Source: CAZLDI01 sp964558415
Lineage (GTDB): Bacteria; Chloroflexota; Dehalococcoidia; SM23-28-2; RBG-16-64-32
Direction of reading: 5' to 3'
Length of the DNA stretch: 64,000 nucleotides
NCBI GenBank assembly: GCA_964558415.1
Contig: CAZLDI010000003.1
Coordinates: 136,627-200,626 of the forward strand
A program made the position numbers and the translations under genes. The notes below the pieces were generated by a model. The model had not been told where the DNA came from and searched no databases. It saw only the letters and a list, made by a program, of their open reading frames with translations. Below, one piece after another: positions 32,381 through 40,846 of this stretch. Numbering within the stretch: position 1 is the stretch's first letter; each line of letters starts with the position of its first letter.

Positions 32381-32775
32381 TTTCTATCCGCCTTGCGAAT
32401 AACGAACTTGGTGGCGGCATGCGTGTCGGAGAAACGAACTACCTTCACGTCCACCAGCCCGGACTCCAGGCCGAGCCGCAGAACGTCGTTCTCGTTGAAG
32501 TCCTTGCGACCCTTGCGGAACACCGCCCACACCGCTCCGTTAGGCTTGATGCTGGCGCGGAGCGCGGGCAGCCGCTTCATTTCGTTCGGGCCTTCGACGC
32601 TGAGGAAGATTGCGTCGCTTTCCGAGAGCGCGTCGCCGATCGAAACGTCCTGCGTGCGCGCACGGAGGTCGGCCATGAATGCTGGATCATCGACGGCGAG
32701 GATGGAGACGCGGGCGCCCGGCTTCACGCCGAGCTTGTCGAGAAGAGAACGGTGTTCGTAGGACTTCTCAGGCAC
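32377..32775 (-). CDS. conserved hypothetical protein (DUF3052-like)
   Basis: 132 residues, soluble. LLDKLGVKPGARVSILAVDDPAF, then AIFLSVEG and LRASIKPNGAVWAVFRKGRKDFNENDV, then VDVKVVRFSDTHAATKFVIRK: an alternating beta-alpha pattern like the C-terminal half of a methyltransferase-type Rossmann fold, as in DUF3052 proteins. GTG start, 8 bases after the upstream ferritin-like gene; part of the same minus-strand run. Confidence 0.6.
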   Translation of the reverse strand: MPEKSYEHRSLLDKLGVKPGARVSILAVDDPAFMADLRARTQDVSIGDALSESDAIFLSVEGPNEMKRLPALRASIKPNGAVWAVFRKGRKDFNENDVLRLGLESGLVDVKVVRFSDTHAATKFVIRKADRK

Positions 32776-32783
32776 TCACGCGC

Positions 32784-33398
32784 CTATCGGCCGCCGGTGA
32801 CGCCGCCCGACGCCGCCAGCATCTCTTCAAGATGCATCTGCCACTCCAGAGCCAGACGGCGCTTCGCCGGGGTGTCCGCAAGCTCCTCGTAGATCGCCTG
32901 TCCCCAACGGATGTGCTCCTCTTCGTCGATCAGGATGAACTTCAGCATCCGCACCGTCGGGGAGTCGCAGACCTGGTCCGTGACCGCGACGTGATGGCGG
33001 TAGTAAACGGCGAGGTGCGGCTTGAGTACGCGATATAGCCCCACCAGCCTCAGCAATTCGTCGTCCTGGTCCTGCATCTCCTGCACGAAGCGAGCGAACT
33101 CGTCGTTGGCCGGGCGGCGGACATCAGCGACTCGCAGAGTGGGCGGGATAGACATATCGACGTTCTCCTGCACGCGCAACTCCGGCAGGCGGCGGCCCAG
33201 GGCGTCCGCATGAAGAGAGTCCTGGTAGGCGTGCTCCGCCAGCGCGATCTTCAGCTTCGGCGCGGCCATCGTCGCCGCCCATCCGGCCTCTGCCTCCATG
33301 CTCGCAATCTCAGCGTACCGATAGCAGATGATGCGGCGCGCACTCTCCTCCACGGAGAACGCGCCCCCCACCTGACGAACGTCTACCGCCAGTTCCAC
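32784..33398 (-). CDS. ferritin-like protein
   Basis: 204 residues, all-helical. Candidate metal sites are the helix AEHAYQDSLHADALGRRLPEL (shown only as a region; D-xx-H) and DEEEHIRWGQAIYEEL (E-xx-H), with upstream acidic residues in RYAEIASMEAEAGW. GTG start, 6 bases after the ferredoxin stop, so it is cotranscribed with the ferredoxin and probably with the larger di-iron protein. Could be an oxygenase subunit or a scaffold; family not recognised further. Confidence 0.65.
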   Translation of the reverse strand: MELAVDVRQVGGAFSVEESARRIICYRYAEIASMEAEAGWAATMAAPKLKIALAEHAYQDSLHADALGRRLPELRVQENVDMSIPPTLRVADVRRPANDEFARFVQEMQDQDDELLRLVGLYRVLKPHLAVYYRHHVAVTDQVCDSPTVRMLKFILIDEEEHIRWGQAIYEELADTPAKRRLALEWQMHLEEMLAASGGVTGGR

Positions 33399-33404
33399 GC
33401 GCGG

Positions 33405-33725
33405 TTAGCCGCTCCCAGCGATCTTCAGCACCTGCGACTCCGCGTATGAGCGGATTCCCAGTCTGAGCTGCCGCCGATCCTTCGCCCAGGCGCGGGCGCG
33501 CACCTTGGCCGCCTCCAGATTGTCCGGCGCCGGTAGGATCTCCGCATTGTGCTCGATGCATTGCATCGGACAGACCTGCGCGCAGATGTCGCAGTCGATG
33601 CAGCCTTCGGGGTCGATCCAGTGCTTGCGATTGGGTTGGTCGAAGTAGTGGATCGTGTCCGTGGGGCACTCGCGGCGACACCACCAGCAGTTGATGCAGC
33701 GGTCCTGGTCGATGACGTAAGCCAT
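33405..33725 (-). CDS. 2[4Fe-4S] ferredoxin
   Basis: 106 residues. Two cluster motifs: CINCWWCRRECP and CIDCDICAQVCP, the classic CxxCxxCxxxCP pattern, followed by a basic C-terminal helical tail of about 40 residues. Likely electron donor for the flanking ferritin-like proteins, judging by position. Confidence 0.9.
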   Translation of the reverse strand: MAYVIDQDRCINCWWCRRECPTDTIHYFDQPNRKHWIDPEGCIDCDICAQVCPMQCIEHNAEILPAPDNLEAAKVRARAWAKDRRQLRLGIRSYAESQVLKIAGSG

Positions 33726-33746
33726 GATGACACTAACACTCGGCTG

Positions 33747-33773
33747 GGGACGGACGAGCTGCGTGTCCGTCCC
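33747..33773. repeat. hairpin between di-iron gene and ferredoxin
   Basis: Perfect 9-bp arms GGGACGGAC/GTCCGTCCC with a 9-base loop, in the only sizeable gap of this operon. It may stabilise or attenuate the message. Confidence 0.4.
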
Positions 33774-33783
33774 GCGGCCTGGT

Positions 33784-34530
33784 CTAGGGGGTCGCGGTCT
33801 CCTGCATCGACGTGCCGACGAAGGTTCGCGCCATCTGTCGCAGCATCGCTAACTGCTTCTCGAACTCCTCCTGCGCGGCGCGAGCACGCTCCTTACGCCA
33901 CGGTTGCGCCTGCGAAAGCTTCTCCACCCAGTAATCGCCCAGCGCCACGTGCGTGACCTCGTCCGCCATGTTGTAGTCGTGACAGTGTGCGACCAGCTCC
34001 TCCCCCATGTCCTGCGCCAGTTGGCGCGTTTCCTCGAAGGACGTCAGCGCGAATCCCTCCAGCGCCACATTAATGCGCGCGAGGAGAACGGCGGGGTCCA
34101 GGTCCTCCGCTGGTATCTCATCTCCCCGCTGCGGCCCAAGGATGATGTCTGGATACTCGCCGACGAATGAGCCCAGATGCTCCAACAGCTTCATGTTCAA
34201 GAGCGTGTGCCGCGACTCGTCGAACGTCTGGCGGGCGAATCCGAGCGTCATCTGCCAGGGCACGTCATATTCTTCGCTCTCCACGGTGAAGCGCCCGAAG
34301 AAGTCGATGCCGCGAAACTCCGCGCTGAGGATCGACATAATCAGCGGCGCCAGGAATCGGCGGTCCTTGCGCGCCATCTCGCGCAAGATCACGGGGTTGT
34401 AGTTCTGAACCCCGCCGAGCTTTCCCGCGACCTCATTCTGTTCGTCGGGGGTGAGCTCGAAGAAGCTGCGGTAGGGCGGCTCCCTCTTGGCACCGCCGAA
34501 CTCCAAGCGTTGCCGTAGCGGTCTGGCCAT
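33784..34530 (-). CDS. ferritin-like di-iron protein
   Basis: 248 residues, helical. Ligand candidates: Glu in ILSAEFRG, Glu/His in FDESRHTLLN, Glu in VALEGFALTSFEE, and Glu/His in ADEVTHVALGDYW, a complete two-ExxH set as in PaaA/AurF-type oxygenases. The ATG at 34530 follows GAAGGGAG; an in-frame start 45 bases upstream lacks this site. First gene of a minus-strand run with ferredoxin and a second ferritin-like protein. Substrate unknown. Confidence 0.75.
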   Translation of the reverse strand: MARPLRQRLEFGGAKREPPYRSFFELTPDEQNEVAGKLGGVQNYNPVILREMARKDRRFLAPLIMSILSAEFRGIDFFGRFTVESEEYDVPWQMTLGFARQTFDESRHTLLNMKLLEHLGSFVGEYPDIILGPQRGDEIPAEDLDPAVLLARINVALEGFALTSFEETRQLAQDMGEELVAHCHDYNMADEVTHVALGDYWVEKLSQAQPWRKERARAAQEEFEKQLAMLRQMARTFVGTSMQETATP

Positions 34531-34600
34531 GCTGGGCTCCCTTCCGGCGAATCGCCGCTCGCCTTGACGGGTCATTCTCCTGGTGCGATATTATACCCTC

Positions 34601-34616
34601 ACGCGAACGTTCACGT
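34601..34616. promoter_or_regulatory. candidate operator palindrome
   Basis: ACGCGAACGTTCACGT, a 16-base palindrome with one mismatched pair, centred between the divergent di-iron operon and the LLM gene. Typical size and placement for a TetR/GntR-type site controlling both directions. Confidence 0.45.
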
Positions 34617-34669
34617 TAAGTGACGCCAATCACTCCGTCCCCCGATAGATCTGGAACCCGGAGGTCCCC

Positions 34670-35923
34670 ATGAAATTCGGCCTCTTCTACGAGCACCAGC
34701 TACCGAAACCACGCGACCGCGAGCAATGGGACGCCGAAGACGAACATAAGCTCCTCAAGGACGCGCTTGACCAGGTGGAGCTGGCCGATAGCCTGGGCTT
34801 CGATTATGTCTTCGAGGTGGAGCACCACTTCCTGGAGGAGTACTCGCATTCCTCCGCGCCAGAAATATTCCTGGCCGCGGCGAGTCAGCGCACCAAGAAC
34901 ATCCGCCTGGGGCACGGCATCGTCATCATGCCCCCTCGTACCAATCACCCCGCGCGCGTCGCTGAGCGTGTGGCGACGCTGGACCTGGTCTCCGACGGCC
35001 GGGTCGAGTTCGGCACCGGTGAGTCAGCTTCTGAAATGGAACTCGGTGGCTTCGGCGTGGCGCGTGAAGAGAAGAAGATGATGTGGGAGGAGGCGACGCG
35101 CGAGTGCGTGCGTATGATGACCGAGACGCCGTACACCGGCGTCGAGGGCGCGTACTTCGGGATGCCGCCTCGAAACGTCGTCCCCAAGCCGCTGCAGAAG
35201 CCGCACCCCCCGCTCTGGGTGGCGTCGTCGCGGCGAGAGACGACGATGGTAGCGGCCCGCCTGGGGATGGGCTCGCTCGGATTCGCCTTCGAGACGCCCG
35301 AGGAACTCAAGGAGCGCGTCGACCAGTACTACGAGTTGGTACGCGACGAATGCTATCCGATAGGCAAAGCGATCAACCCGGCGCTTGCCGTGCTCTCTGT
35401 GCTGAGCTGTTTCGATGATGACGATGAGGCGATCGCGAAAGGGCAGGAGGGCGCGCAGTTCTTCGCCTACTCCCTCGCCTATTACTACAACCCGTTCACC
35501 GGCGGCAACCACAAGCCCGGAGCGACGAACATCTACCAGAAGTTCATCGACTCGCCGCCGGAGCAGCGCTGGGGGCCGTTTGGCGAAGGCTTCCGCGGCT
35601 TCGGCGGCTTCCAGGGGGCGCCGATCACAGAGGAGCCAAAGGACGAAGTGACCAGGGCCCTGTGGCGCGCGAACCAGCGCGGAGGCTGCATCGGCACGCC
35701 GGAATTCATCAAAGACACGCTGCGCAAGTACGAAGCCGCGCACCTGGACCTGATGATCTTCGTGGCGCAGTGCGGCGCGCGCAAGCACGAGGACATCATG
35801 GACTCCATCTACCGCGCCGGCACGAAGGTGATTCCGGAGTTCAAAGAGCGGCACGAGGACCACCAGCGCTGGCGCGAGCGACAGCTGGAGGGTGTTGGGC
35901 ATCCGGTGAACTCGACCATCTGA
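34670..35923 (+). CDS. LLM-class flavin-dependent oxidoreductase
   Basis: Luciferase-like monooxygenase fold, 417 residues, using FMN or F420. MKFGLFYEHQLP, FDYVFEVEHHFLEEYSHSSAPE, RVAERVATLDLVSDGRVEFG and PHPPLWVASSRRET are typical blocks. GGAGGT precedes the ATG. Divergent from the di-iron/ferredoxin operon over a shared palindrome, so the two may be co-regulated in one degradation pathway. Confidence 0.9.
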   Translation: MKFGLFYEHQLPKPRDREQWDAEDEHKLLKDALDQVELADSLGFDYVFEVEHHFLEEYSHSSAPEIFLAAASQRTKNIRLGHGIVIMPPRTNHPARVAERVATLDLVSDGRVEFGTGESASEMELGGFGVAREEKKMMWEEATRECVRMMTETPYTGVEGAYFGMPPRNVVPKPLQKPHPPLWVASSRRETTMVAARLGMGSLGFAFETPEELKERVDQYYELVRDECYPIGKAINPALAVLSVLSCFDDDDEAIAKGQEGAQFFAYSLAYYYNPFTGGNHKPGATNIYQKFIDSPPEQRWGPFGEGFRGFGGFQGAPITEEPKDEVTRALWRANQRGGCIGTPEFIKDTLRKYEAAHLDLMIFVAQCGARKHEDIMDSIYRAGTKVIPEFKERHEDHQRWRERQLEGVGHPVNSTI

Positions 35924-35956
35924 GCGACCTTCCGAGGGCGGTATACTGATTGTGTC

Positions 35957-36280
35957 ATGGTCATAGACGTGCGCTCACGGTTGGGGGTATCGGACGAGGT
36001 TCTGGCGGCATTCTGTCGGCGCTGGAAAATCTCGGAGCTGGCGCTGTTCGGTTCCGCGCTTCGCGAGGACTTTCGCCCCGACAGTGACATCGATCTGCTC
36101 GTAACCTTTGCGCCGGACGCCAGCTGGAGTCTGCTGGATCATGTCAAGATGGACGAGGACCTAGAAGGGCTGCTTGGCCGACAGGTCGATACTCCGACCA
36201 GGCGATCTGTCGAGATGAGCCCCAACTGGATCCGGCGGAGGGCGATCCTCGAGAGCGCCCGGGTAATTTATGCGGCCTGA
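35957..36280 (+). CDS. mntA: MNT-type nucleotidyltransferase antitoxin
   Basis: 107 residues. LFGSALREDFRPDSDIDLLV carries the GSx10DxD catalytic motif of minimal nucleotidyltransferases. TATACT lies 9 bases before the ATG with no ribosome binding site. It overlaps the HEPN gene by 11 bases, the standard MntA-HepT arrangement, in which MntA modifies and silences the HEPN RNase. Confidence 0.85.
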   Translation: MVIDVRSRLGVSDEVLAAFCRRWKISELALFGSALREDFRPDSDIDLLVTFAPDASWSLLDHVKMDEDLEGLLGRQVDTPTRRSVEMSPNWIRRRAILESARVIYAA

Positions 36281-36620
36281 TGATGCAAGTCTCCTTGATA
36301 TCGCGGAAGCGGCACGCCTAATAGTGGAATTTCAGCAAGGCTTCGACTACAACGCGTTCGCCCGAGATGACAAAACCCGAGCGGCGGTCCTTCATGAGCT
36401 ACTTATCATCGGCGAGGCGGCGAAGCGCCTGTCTCCTGAGTTTCGTGACGAGCATGGGCAAATCGACTGGCGCTCGATCGCCGGCATGAGAGACAGGCTG
36501 ATTCACCAGTATGACCAGGTAGATTTAGAGGAAGTCTGGAGAGTGGTAACTCGAGACATAGGACTCCTAACTGAGTTTCTTAAGCCGCTGCTACCATCGC
36601 TCCCCAAGGAGCAGGCCTGA
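36270..36620 (+). CDS. hepT: HEPN-domain toxin, HepT/DUF86 type
   Basis: 116 residues. MRDRLIHQYDQVD contains the RNase motif Rx4-HxY; HELLIIGEAAKRLSPEF is the other HEPN helix. Paired with the MntA-like gene upstream, and its stop shares a base with the next start. Confidence 0.87.
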   Translation: MRPDDASLLDIAEAARLIVEFQQGFDYNAFARDDKTRAAVLHELLIIGEAAKRLSPEFRDEHGQIDWRSIAGMRDRLIHQYDQVDLEEVWRVVTRDIGLLTEFLKPLLPSLPKEQA

Positions 36621-36946
36621 TGTCCGCCAAACTAGACCGCATCAAGGATGACTCCCTTCGCGGGTCCCTGACCCAGGCGCAGGCGTCGCTGCGCGCGAAC
36701 GACTTCTCGGACGTGGTCCACCGCGCTTCGGACGCCTACCTGGAGCTGCTGCGCCGGAAGCCGGAGATGCTGCAGGGTCCAACCGCGCTGCGAAGCCTCC
36801 TGTTCTTCCCCCGGCTCGGCGCCCGCATGATCCAGGAGAGCGATGGCTCGCCGACGGTGATCTATGATCGCGAGAAGTTCACGTTCTCCGAAGCGATCAC
36901 GTACTTCGAGTTCGCGGTGGACAACCTGGCCAGGGAAGGTCTTTAG
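36620..36946 (+). CDS. hypothetical protein coupled to the HEPN/MNT pair
   Basis: 108 residues, soluble and mostly helical (LTQAQASLRANDFSDVVHRA, SDAYLELLRRKPEML). The first half has the look of a tetratricopeptide-like or HEPN-like helical hairpin. Family not recognised. Translational coupling (TGATG) may be accidental, since it could equally belong with the SPFH gene 110 bases on. Confidence 0.5.
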   Translation: MSAKLDRIKDDSLRGSLTQAQASLRANDFSDVVHRASDAYLELLRRKPEMLQGPTALRSLLFFPRLGARMIQESDGSPTVIYDREKFTFSEAITYFEFAVDNLAREGL

Positions 36947-37057
36947 CCGGCTTTCGGACCCGCCCGCGGAACCCTCTTGTAAATACCTCTCTGACGGTGG
37001 TATCGTCGCGCTTGCTGGTGGCGCATCGCGCGTGGCCGTAGGGAAAGGATCGCAATC

Positions 37058-39097
37058 ATGATCCCCGCACTGATCGTCCTGGGCATCGTCCTCCTGGTCC
37101 TTCTGATCCTGATCTTCCCGGGCGGAATGCTGGTCAACGTGGGTGGCCAGCAGGTCGGCATTATCGAACGCCGCTACGTCGGGCGCTCTCTGCCCGAGGG
37201 CCGCGTTGTCGCGATGAAGAACGAGATCGGTGTGCAGGCGCGCGTCCTGCCGCCCGGGCTGCACTTCATGTGGCCGTTCATCTACATCATTACGAAGACG
37301 ACAATGATCGCCATCGGCGAGGAAGAGGTGGGTATCCTCGAGTCCATCGACGGGCGGCCGCTTCAACCGGGCCGCATTTTCGCCAGGCATGTTGAGGGCC
37401 TTGACTCGTTCCAGGACGGCGAAGCGTTCCTGCTCAACGGTGGCCAGAAGGGGCCACAGGTCGATGTTCTGCCGCCCGGCCAGTACCGGATCAACACGTA
37501 TCTCTTCACAGTTCGCGTCCAGCCGGTACTAACGATCGCCAAGGGTCAAGTCGGCATCGTGAGCGCCCGGGACGGCGAGCCGATCCAGCCCGGACGGCTC
37601 CTGGCCCACAAGGTGGAAGGCCACCAGGCGTTCCAGCACGGCGAGCTGTTTCTGACAAACGGTGGCCAGCTCGGGCCCCAGATCGAAGTCATCCTGCCGG
37701 GTCGCTACCGCATCAACACTGAGCTGTTCAGCGTGGAGGTACTGCCGGCCACGATCATCGAGGCGAATCAAGTGGGTTTGACAACGGCGAAAGATGGCGC
37801 GCCGCTGCCCGCCGGCGAGCTCGTAGCCGCCAGCGTCGCCGGGCACAACGACTTCCAGGACGCGTCCGCGTTCCTCGCCAGCGGTGGCCAGCGCGGACCA
37901 CAGTTCGACCTGCTGAAGCCCGGCACATACTACATCAACCCGCTGATGTTCGATGTGCAGCTGGATGAAGTGGCGACGGTCCAACGGGGAGAGGTAGCTG
38001 TGTTGGTCTCGAACGTTGGGAAGGAGCCCGGGGACATCCCGCACGAAGAGCGGCTGGCTGGCAAGGAACGGTACGTCGTGCCGGCGGGATTTCGGGGCAT
38101 CCAGTCGGAAGTGGCTGGACCCGGCGTATACTACCTGAACCGCTGGGCGTACATCGCCTACATCATTCCGACGACGAACCTGACAATCGACTGGGCGGAA
38201 GAAGGGTTGGTGGCCCAGGACGACGACACCACGCCCGGCACGCGCCGGGTGCAACTCTTCAATCCCCTGGCTGTGATCAGCCGCGACGGTTTTGAGATGC
38301 GGGTGAGCGTCAAGGTCGTGATCCGCGTGCGGCCGGACCAGGCGCCGCTGATGGTGGCAAAGATCGGTTCCATCGAGAATCTGATAGATCACGTGGTGCA
38401 CCCGATGATAGACTCATCGTTCCGCAACCAGGCGTCGTCGTCCGAGGCGATGAGCTTCATGCAGGACCGCGCTGACGAGCAAGCGAAGGCGGAGGCGCGG
38501 GCACGGGTGGAACTGGAAAAGTACCACGTGGAGTGCGTCTCGGTGCTGATTTCGCAGATCATCCTGCCCCAGGAGCTGATGGAGATCCACACGCGACGTG
38601 TCATCGCCGCGCAGCAGCAGGCGATGTTCATCGAGCAGCAGAAGGCGGAGCAGGAACGTATCGCCACCGAAAACACGCGCGCCAAGGCCGACAAGCAGAT
38701 AGAGCTGGTCGCGGCGCAGATCGGCGTTCAGATCGCCGATCAGACGAAGAAGAAGACGATCATCGAGGCTGAGGGCCGGGCGCGGGCGGTGCAGGTGGAA
38801 GGACAGGCTGAAGGCACGAGAATCCTCGCGGTCGGCACGGCGACGGCGGAGGCCTATCAGAAGCAGGTGGATGCGGTCGGCCAGCTGAACCTCGCCGGGA
38901 TCGAGGTAACGAAGTCGATCGCCGGGGCGGGGCTCAAGATCACCCCGGACATCATGGTGGGCGGAGACGGCGCCGGCGGCGGGGGCGGGGCAAACGTATT
39001 CACCGCCTTCATCGCGCAGCTGCTGGCCAGCAACCGCACGGCGATAACGCCGCCAAATGGCGCCCAGAGCGCGGGTCCGCCGGAGCAATCGCCTTAG
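37058..39097 (+). CDS. SPFH/band-7 (flotillin-like) protein with five tandem N-terminal repeats
   Basis: 679 residues. A membrane helix (4-22) is followed by repeats beginning VGIIERR (33), VGILESIDG (91), VGIVSARDG (165), VGLTTAKDG (239) and a diverged fifth unit (about 313). Units 2-4 are exactly 74 residues, each with PGR or AGE, GGQ-GPQ and LPPG/LPGR/LKPG-YRIN segments. An SPFH-like domain (about 390-500) and an Ala/Glu/Gln-rich coiled coil (about 480-610) follow, then a Gly-rich tail. Flotillin-like scaffold oligomer is the likely role. The repeat extension is longer than in ordinary flotillins. Confidence 0.85.
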   Translation: MIPALIVLGIVLLVLLILIFPGGMLVNVGGQQVGIIERRYVGRSLPEGRVVAMKNEIGVQARVLPPGLHFMWPFIYIITKTTMIAIGEEEVGILESIDGRPLQPGRIFARHVEGLDSFQDGEAFLLNGGQKGPQVDVLPPGQYRINTYLFTVRVQPVLTIAKGQVGIVSARDGEPIQPGRLLAHKVEGHQAFQHGELFLTNGGQLGPQIEVILPGRYRINTELFSVEVLPATIIEANQVGLTTAKDGAPLPAGELVAASVAGHNDFQDASAFLASGGQRGPQFDLLKPGTYYINPLMFDVQLDEVATVQRGEVAVLVSNVGKEPGDIPHEERLAGKERYVVPAGFRGIQSEVAGPGVYYLNRWAYIAYIIPTTNLTIDWAEEGLVAQDDDTTPGTRRVQLFNPLAVISRDGFEMRVSVKVVIRVRPDQAPLMVAKIGSIENLIDHVVHPMIDSSFRNQASSSEAMSFMQDRADEQAKAEARARVELEKYHVECVSVLISQIILPQELMEIHTRRVIAAQQQAMFIEQQKAEQERIATENTRAKADKQIELVAAQIGVQIADQTKKKTIIEAEGRARAVQVEGQAEGTRILAVGTATAEAYQKQVDAVGQLNLAGIEVTKSIAGAGLKITPDIMVGGDGAGGGGGANVFTAFIAQLLASNRTAITPPNGAQSAGPPEQSP

Positions 39098-39165
39098 CTT
39101 GACCCTGCTCGCAGGGAGGTCTACATTGTCGTCAAACGCCGGACATTAACCTCAAAGGAGGCGGC

Positions 39166-39765
39166 ATGGGACTCTTCGCGTTCTTGTTCAAGACCCCCAT
39201 CGGGATCATCATTTCGATGTTTTCCGGCGTGATCATGTTTGCGGTGATTGTGGTGGTCGTGGTCGGCGTTATGGCGTTCTCGGGCGGGCCGGCCGCCTGC
39301 ACGCCCGGCGGCGGCGTGATAGTGATAGACGCCGCGAACGCCGACTCGTTCGACGCGAAGTGGGACCAGCTCGACGCCGCGCTGGGCAGTGGAGACCCCG
39401 GTTCCATCGTCCTGAACGAGAGCGAGGTTAGCTCGCGCGCGAACGAATATATCGACAGCAAGGCGAGCGACCTGGGCGACGTGCAGGTCTGTATCCACAA
39501 TGGCGTCGGTGAGGTCACCGGCGAGGTCGACGTCTTCGTGGGTACGGGTAAGTTCAAGGTAACGGGCACCGTGGACCTGTCCACCGGAGTGCCCGTTGTC
39601 GACTTCCAGGATATCGAAGTGGGCAACGTCCCAGGCTTCGTTCTAGGGCCTTTCGAAAGCGCTGTGGAGGACGCGATCCAGGAGTTGCTGAACGATTTGG
39701 ACCTGGACCACACCTACGTCCCGACCTTGACCGAGGGCCAGGCTCAGATCGACGGCACTCCCTAG
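39166..39765 (+). CDS. membrane-anchored protein of unknown function
   Basis: 199 residues: an N-terminal helix (about 10-38, very Val/Ile-rich), then an exported domain. LNESEVSSRANEYIDSKASD followed by DVQVCIHNGVGEVTGEVDVFVG resembles the beta-sandwich of DUF2993/LmeA-like lipid-binding proteins, at low confidence. It follows the SPFH gene by 69 bases with AAAGGAGG before the ATG, so it may be a partner of that scaffold. Confidence 0.6.
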   Translation: MGLFAFLFKTPIGIIISMFSGVIMFAVIVVVVVGVMAFSGGPAACTPGGGVIVIDAANADSFDAKWDQLDAALGSGDPGSIVLNESEVSSRANEYIDSKASDLGDVQVCIHNGVGEVTGEVDVFVGTGKFKVTGTVDLSTGVPVVDFQDIEVGNVPGFVLGPFESAVEDAIQELLNDLDLDHTYVPTLTEGQAQIDGTP

Positions 39766-39769
39766 CGCG

Positions 39770-40081
39770 TTACTGCACGACCTCGCTGATCTGAATCGTC
39801 GGCTGGATGTCCGTGTAGTTCGGGACGTCGGACATAATCGCCCCGGCGTGCGCCCCGAAGGCCTGCTGGAACTCCGGCACGGAGTTGAAGAACATGTGCA
39901 CGGCAGCGACGAAGGGCGCCGGCACGCCCGGCGGCATTCCCGCCAGGCCTTTGTCGATCTCGCACCGTATCATCGCCGGTCCCACCTTGTCCGCTATCAT
40001 CGCGATGTGGCTATTCGAGTAGTAGTCGTGGTCGAAGCGTTTGCCTTCGCTGTTCGGGTAGAGAACTGACACACGGATCAT
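39770..40081 (-). CDS. EthD-family (dimeric alpha-beta barrel) protein
   Basis: 103 residues. MIRVSVLYPNSEGKRFDHDY, then YSNSHIAMI and a late FNSVPEFQQAFGAHAGAIMSD match EthD-like ferredoxin-fold proteins, small enzymes or accessory factors in degradation of ethers and other organics. The ATG at 40081 has GGAGG upstream. Converges on the membrane-anchored gene. Confidence 0.8.
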   Translation of the reverse strand: MIRVSVLYPNSEGKRFDHDYYSNSHIAMIADKVGPAMIRCEIDKGLAGMPPGVPAPFVAAVHMFFNSVPEFQQAFGAHAGAIMSDVPNYTDIQPTIQISEVVQ

Positions 40082-40132
40082 GTGAGCCTCCTTCTGTTGC
40101 CTGTAGGCAGCCATTTTAGCAGAGGGCGTCCG

Positions 40133-40843
40133 CTATCGCGCCATCCTCTCGACGGCGCGGCGGAAGGCAGTGTGCGCCTTGCCTTTGATAACGCCGCTGT
40201 GCCCGAAGCAAGCAGAAGCGAACTCCAGTGCGGCCAGCTTGCGCATGCTCTCTCTCGCCTGCGCCATATCCTCCGTGAACATCCCGAGCGGCGCGCCGAC
40301 TCGGCCGAACATGTTTCCCGCGGCGTCTCCGGCAAACAGGACGCCGCGGTTCCGCGGCCAGAGATAAGCGAGGTGGCCCGCGGTGTGACCGGGGCTATGA
40401 ATCACTGTGATTCCGCCAGCGATCGGCAGCTCCTCTCCGTCCCCGACCTCGTCCAGGGTTTGCACAGTCTCCAGCCTGGGATGAAAGAAACGGTCGACAA
40501 CGGGGCCCAGTGTCCTTCCGGAGAGCGTCGCTCTGTTTGCCGTCGGCATCGGTCGCTCGCCGCGCACTAACGGCGCGTCCAGCGGATGAATATAGACCTT
40601 CGCGCCGGTTGCCTTGACGAGTGCGGCGAGACTGCCGGTGTGGTCCACGTGGTGATGAGTTATCAGGATGTGCTTGAGGTCTGTCGCCTGCCGTCCGAGG
40701 GCGAACAGCGTCTTGAGAAACTTCTCCGATCTGCCTGAAAGGCCGGAGTCAACCAGCGTGACCTCTTCATCTGAGATAAGGAAGGCGTGCACATACAGCA
40801 TGCTGATGTCGTAGACGCCCGGCAGGACCGGTTCCGGAGACAT
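40133..40843 (-). CDS. MBL-fold metallo-hydrolase
   Basis: 236 residues. Metal-binding motifs THHHVDHTG, SPGHTAGH and FAGDAAG are intact; the glyoxalase-II-like part is short. It starts 4 bases after the amidohydrolase stop and is cotranscribed with it. Substrate unknown. Confidence 0.85.
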   Translation of the reverse strand: MSPEPVLPGVYDISMLYVHAFLISDEEVTLVDSGLSGRSEKFLKTLFALGRQATDLKHILITHHHVDHTGSLAALVKATGAKVYIHPLDAPLVRGERPMPTANRATLSGRTLGPVVDRFFHPRLETVQTLDEVGDGEELPIAGGITVIHSPGHTAGHLAYLWPRNRGVLFAGDAAGNMFGRVGAPLGMFTEDMAQARESMRKLAALEFASACFGHSGVIKGKAHTAFRRAVERMAR

Positions 40844-40846
40844 CCG

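Noticed and set aside
37058..38200. Tandem repeats in the SPFH gene as a DNA-level satellite
   Set aside because: The repeats are conserved as protein but diverged at the DNA level, so they are domain repeats, not a satellite or CRISPR.
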